Source: Arthrobacter sp. AQ5-06 | GTDB lineage: Bacteria; Actinomycetota; Actinomycetes; Actinomycetales; Micrococcaceae | Assembly (NCBI RefSeq): GCF_003287955.1 | Contig: NZ_QMKP01000004.1 | Location: forward strand, 1-64,000 | Length of the DNA: 64,000 bases | Direction: 5' to 3' | Part shown: positions 62,044 through 64,000 of the stretch, piece by piece | Numbering within the stretch: the first letter of the stretch is position 1 | Layout: each line of letters opens with the position of its first letter | Position numbers and translations under genes: made by a program | Notes under the pieces: model-generated | Database searches by the model: none | What the model was told of the DNA's origin: nothing | What the model saw: the letters and a program-made list of their open reading frames with translations, nothing else

Positions 62044-62970
62044 CTACTCAGGTTGGCTGCCCACATAGCCGAGGCGGCGGAGGCGCTCCCGGGCGGCCTG
62101 TTCGCTGGGTCCAGGCCCGCGTCCGAGGGCAAGATGTACGACGCCGAGAGTCACCTTCGTTGCCAGTCTCACGGGGAGCGGGAACGGCCCCAGCCGGGGG
62201 ACCTGGAGGCCGAGCATCCGGCGGTATTTCGGCTCCAGGCTGTAGACAGCGCCGGCGAAGATGATCCGGTAGCCAGGGCGCAGCAGCGGGTGCAGTGGCG
62301 GGTTGCGGATGAACTCGACGGTCTCGGCAACCCTGCTGTCCGCCAGCAGCTCGCCGTTGTAATACCAGAGGTCCATTTGCTGCCGCATTTCGGCCTCGCT
62401 CAGGGGCGGTTCCTCTACACCCATCAGCCGTCCGGCGTGGGCCCACTCGCGGACATAGGCGTCCGGGCCGCCGGGGATCCCGGCACCCCAGATTTTGTGG
62501 GCCGAGAGGAAGGCGTCCACGAACGCGATGTGGACCCAGCGGGCGAGTTCCGGATCGTTGGCCGAGTAAGTCCGCTCGCCGCCGTGCCCGTCACCGTAGC
62601 TCCCCTGAACAGGCCCGTGCAGGCGACGGACCCTGGCGGAGGCCTCGTCGGCGGCGGCCTGTGGGCCATAGGTGACGGTGAAGATCCAGCGGATGGTCCG
62701 GGCCAGCCGGCTGAGCGGATCTGCGCGGAAGTTGGAGTGCTCGTGGATTCCCGCCAATGCTCCCGGATGCAAAGCCTGCATCAGGAGCGCGCGGATCCCG
62801 GCCACAATGGTTGTCATGGAGCCGTGCACCGCCCAGACGGCCGAGCCGGGCTGGTGATAGCCGGCGTCGTCGCCCTCAGCCAGCTGCGGAACCCAAGCGG
62901 GCGGGCCGCCAGAGCTGCCGGTGAATACCCGTTTGACTTCGCCCTGCCACTCCCTGAGGAAATTTCGCAT
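62044..62970 (-). CDS. MpaB-family oxygenase (DUF2236)
   Basis: This protein of about 308 residues (ATG 62970, chosen because family similarity starts at MRNFLREWQGEVKRVF; an open frame continues to 63309 without similarity) belongs to the latex-clearing/MpaB oxygenase-like family. Typical segments are AVWAVHGSMTTIVAGIRALL, QALHPGALAGIHEHS, with His residues that could be haem or metal ligands, and VHIAFVDAFLSAHKIWG. Characterised relatives cleave isoprenoid chains or hydroxylate hydrophobic compounds; the substrate here is unknown. It converges on tRNA-Ser and its terminator. Confidence 0.88.
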   Translation of the reverse strand: MRNFLREWQGEVKRVFTGSSGGPPAWVPQLAEGDDAGYHQPGSAVWAVHGSMTTIVAGIRALLMQALHPGALAGIHEHSNFRADPLSRLARTIRWIFTVTYGPQAAADEASARVRRLHGPVQGSYGDGHGGERTYSANDPELARWVHIAFVDAFLSAHKIWGAGIPGGPDAYVREWAHAGRLMGVEEPPLSEAEMRQQMDLWYYNGELLADSRVAETVEFIRNPPLHPLLRPGYRIIFAGAVYSLEPKYRRMLGLQVPRLGPFPLPVRLATKVTLGVVHLALGRGPGPSEQAARERLRRLGYVGSQPE

Positions 62971-63135
62971 ACCACTATTCTCGCTCAGCACCAGGCGGGC
63001 ATGGTTCTGCACGCAGATCCACATGATGTCCGCTGCGTACCGCTGCGGGGGTTCACACGCCCGAGCCTTTGTGGTCCCATGAAGTGGTAAGTCCGTCTGG
63101 ATCTGGGGTCTGGCGGGCCAAACCGGGAGTGACGA

Positions 63136-64000
63136 GTGGGCAATCATTGGGGATCCGGCCGGGATAAGGAGCCTGCGGGCGCCTGCGCCATAGCTGTGCG
63201 CGCACTGGCCGCCGGTGCCGTCGTCGCCGCGTCCCTCTTCGCCGTTAGCTTCCCTGGGACGCTCCCTGTTGAACCCGACCCGGCAAGGTCGCCGGTCGGT
63301 GCCGGACAAGTTGGCCTGCCTTGGCTGGCCGATGCTTTCCGGACGGACAGCCGGGCCTTGGTTCCGTTCAACCGCACACTGGTCAGGACGATCGCCAAGG
63401 GTGGAAGCGCACCACTCAATGTGGCTGCTGCTGGGCTCACCCGCCCGGCGGAGGGGTCCCTCATGGCGCCGCTTGAGCTCCTTACCTCAAGCTCTCCTTT
63501 CGGGTACCGGGTGAGCCCGATCACCGGTAGGGGCGGCGATTTCCACTTGGGCCAGGACTTCGCTGCAGGCTGCGGCACCAGGGTTTATTCGGCCGACGCC
63601 GGCGTGGTACGGGCCGCCGGCTGGCACCCCTGGGGCGGTGGAAACCGAGTGGAAATAGACCATGGCAACGGACTGATCACCACGTACAACCACTTGGAGG
63701 CCGTCGCGGTCCGTACGGGGGATTCCGTCCAGGTGGGCCAGGTCATTGCCCGGGTTGGCACTACGGGATGGTCCACGGGCTGCCACCTGCATTTCGAAAC
63801 CATCCTCCACGGCAAGCACACCAGCCCGCTGAACTGGACACTCCTCCCCACACGTCAGTTGGACGAGCTCGAGGACATAGCCATGGTCAGCTATGACGCC
63901 AAGCCCGCGGATGGTGCCGCCGCGCAACGCTGGGCCATCCCGGTCGCCGAGGACAACAGTCACGCCGTCCTGGGCGGCGAAAAGGAACTGTCCGAAGCGC
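63136..64000 (+). CDS. M23-family peptidase, 3' end beyond window
   Basis: The frame is open from GTG 63136 (GGGAG six bases upstream) to the last base, at least 288 residues. Residues 20-40 form a membrane or signal segment (CAIAVRALAAGAVVAASLFAVSF). The LytM/M23 domain follows at about 115-240: SPFGYRVSPITGRGGDFHLGQD with the zinc His and Asp, GNGLITTYNHLEAV, and GCHLHFET with the HxH pair. It probably cleaves peptidoglycan cross-bridges outside the membrane. The C-terminal part (about 50 more residues visible) extends past the edge, so domains further on cannot be seen. Confidence 0.9.
   Translation, partial: MGNHWGSGRDKEPAGACAIAVRALAAGAVVAASLFAVSFPGTLPVEPDPARSPVGAGQVGLPWLADAFRTDSRALVPFNRTLVRTIAKGGSAPLNVAAAGLTRPAEGSLMAPLELLTSSSPFGYRVSPITGRGGDFHLGQDFAAGCGTRVYSADAGVVRAAGWHPWGGGNRVEIDHGNGLITTYNHLEAVAVRTGDSVQVGQVIARVGTTGWSTGCHLHFETILHGKHTSPLNWTLLPTRQLDELEDIAMVSYDAKPADGAAAQRWAIPVAEDNSHAVLGGEKELSEA

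Noticed and set aside
62971-63309. N-terminal extension of the MpaB-like protein
   Set aside because: The open frame continues upstream but overlaps the M23 gene's 5' region and lacks similarity; the ATG at 62970 fits the family start.

Overview
The window looks like chromosomal DNA of a high-GC actinobacterium of the Arthrobacter/Pseudarthrobacter type (Micrococcaceae). This rests on strongly GC-biased third codon positions, many GTG starts, many apparently leaderless genes (a TANNNT -10 box 6-7 nt before the start codon), Micrococcaceae-like protein sequences, and a housekeeping gene order (pyrE - HAD - trmH - fba - DUF3151 - purA; purSQL; lysC; recR - dnaX - SRP RNA - tRNA-Ser) that I recall from that group. 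I ran no database search.

Region 1 (1-5.8 kb) mixes housekeeping genes with decayed ones: a frameshifted glycosyltransferase next to an intact glycogen-debranching-type enzyme, a thiolase with two frameshifts, and a deletion scar where the 3' end of a CoA-transferase subunit B gene abuts the 3' end of an IclR-type regulator. nadE follows.

Region 2 (5.8-26.2 kb) is the most distinctive part, a carbohydrate/uronate regulon. Two LacI-type regulators lie among two pairs of xylose-isomerase-like TIM-barrel protein plus Gfo/Idh/MocA oxidoreductase, a family-5 ABC importer with a permease-ATPase fusion, glucuronate isomerase, a fructuronate/tagaturonate reductase-like enzyme, a GPH-type symporter, a ManD-type mannonate dehydratase, and an unusual single protein joining a gluconokinase-like kinase to a NagZ-like GH3 hydrolase. 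Four transcription units begin with nearly the same 18-bp operator (TTGGCAACCGGTTGNCAA type), whose right half doubles as the -35 box. The genes would take glucuronate through fructuronate and mannonate to 2-keto-3-deoxygluconate (KDG); KDG kinase and aldolase are not in the window. The oxidoreductase/isomerase pairs suggest additional oxidative handling of glycosides, which is inference.

Region 3 (26.3-44.3 kb) is mainly core metabolism: pyrE, a Tat-exported hydrolase, a NagD-like phosphatase, a TrmH-type methyltransferase, a secreted lipase flanked by matching palindromic repeats, fba, a uracil-DNA-glycosylase-like protein, purA, an ECF sigma factor with a membrane partner, several small enzymes, and purS-purQ-purL with a clear terminator.

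Region 4 (44.4-56.9 kb) holds a sialidase relic, a 1065-residue secreted subtilase behind a 12-bp palindromic site, and a convergent three-gene unit containing two proteins that resemble Streptomyces subtilisin inhibitor (SSI). Then come an OhrR/MarR-type regulator with two small paralogues, lysC, and an ABC-2 exporter with two related membrane subunits.

Region 5 (56.9-64 kb) carries recR, a dnaX with an exceptionally long Ala/Pro-rich linker, the SRP RNA, tRNA-Ser(GGA), an MpaB-family oxygenase and, running off the edge, an M23 peptidase.
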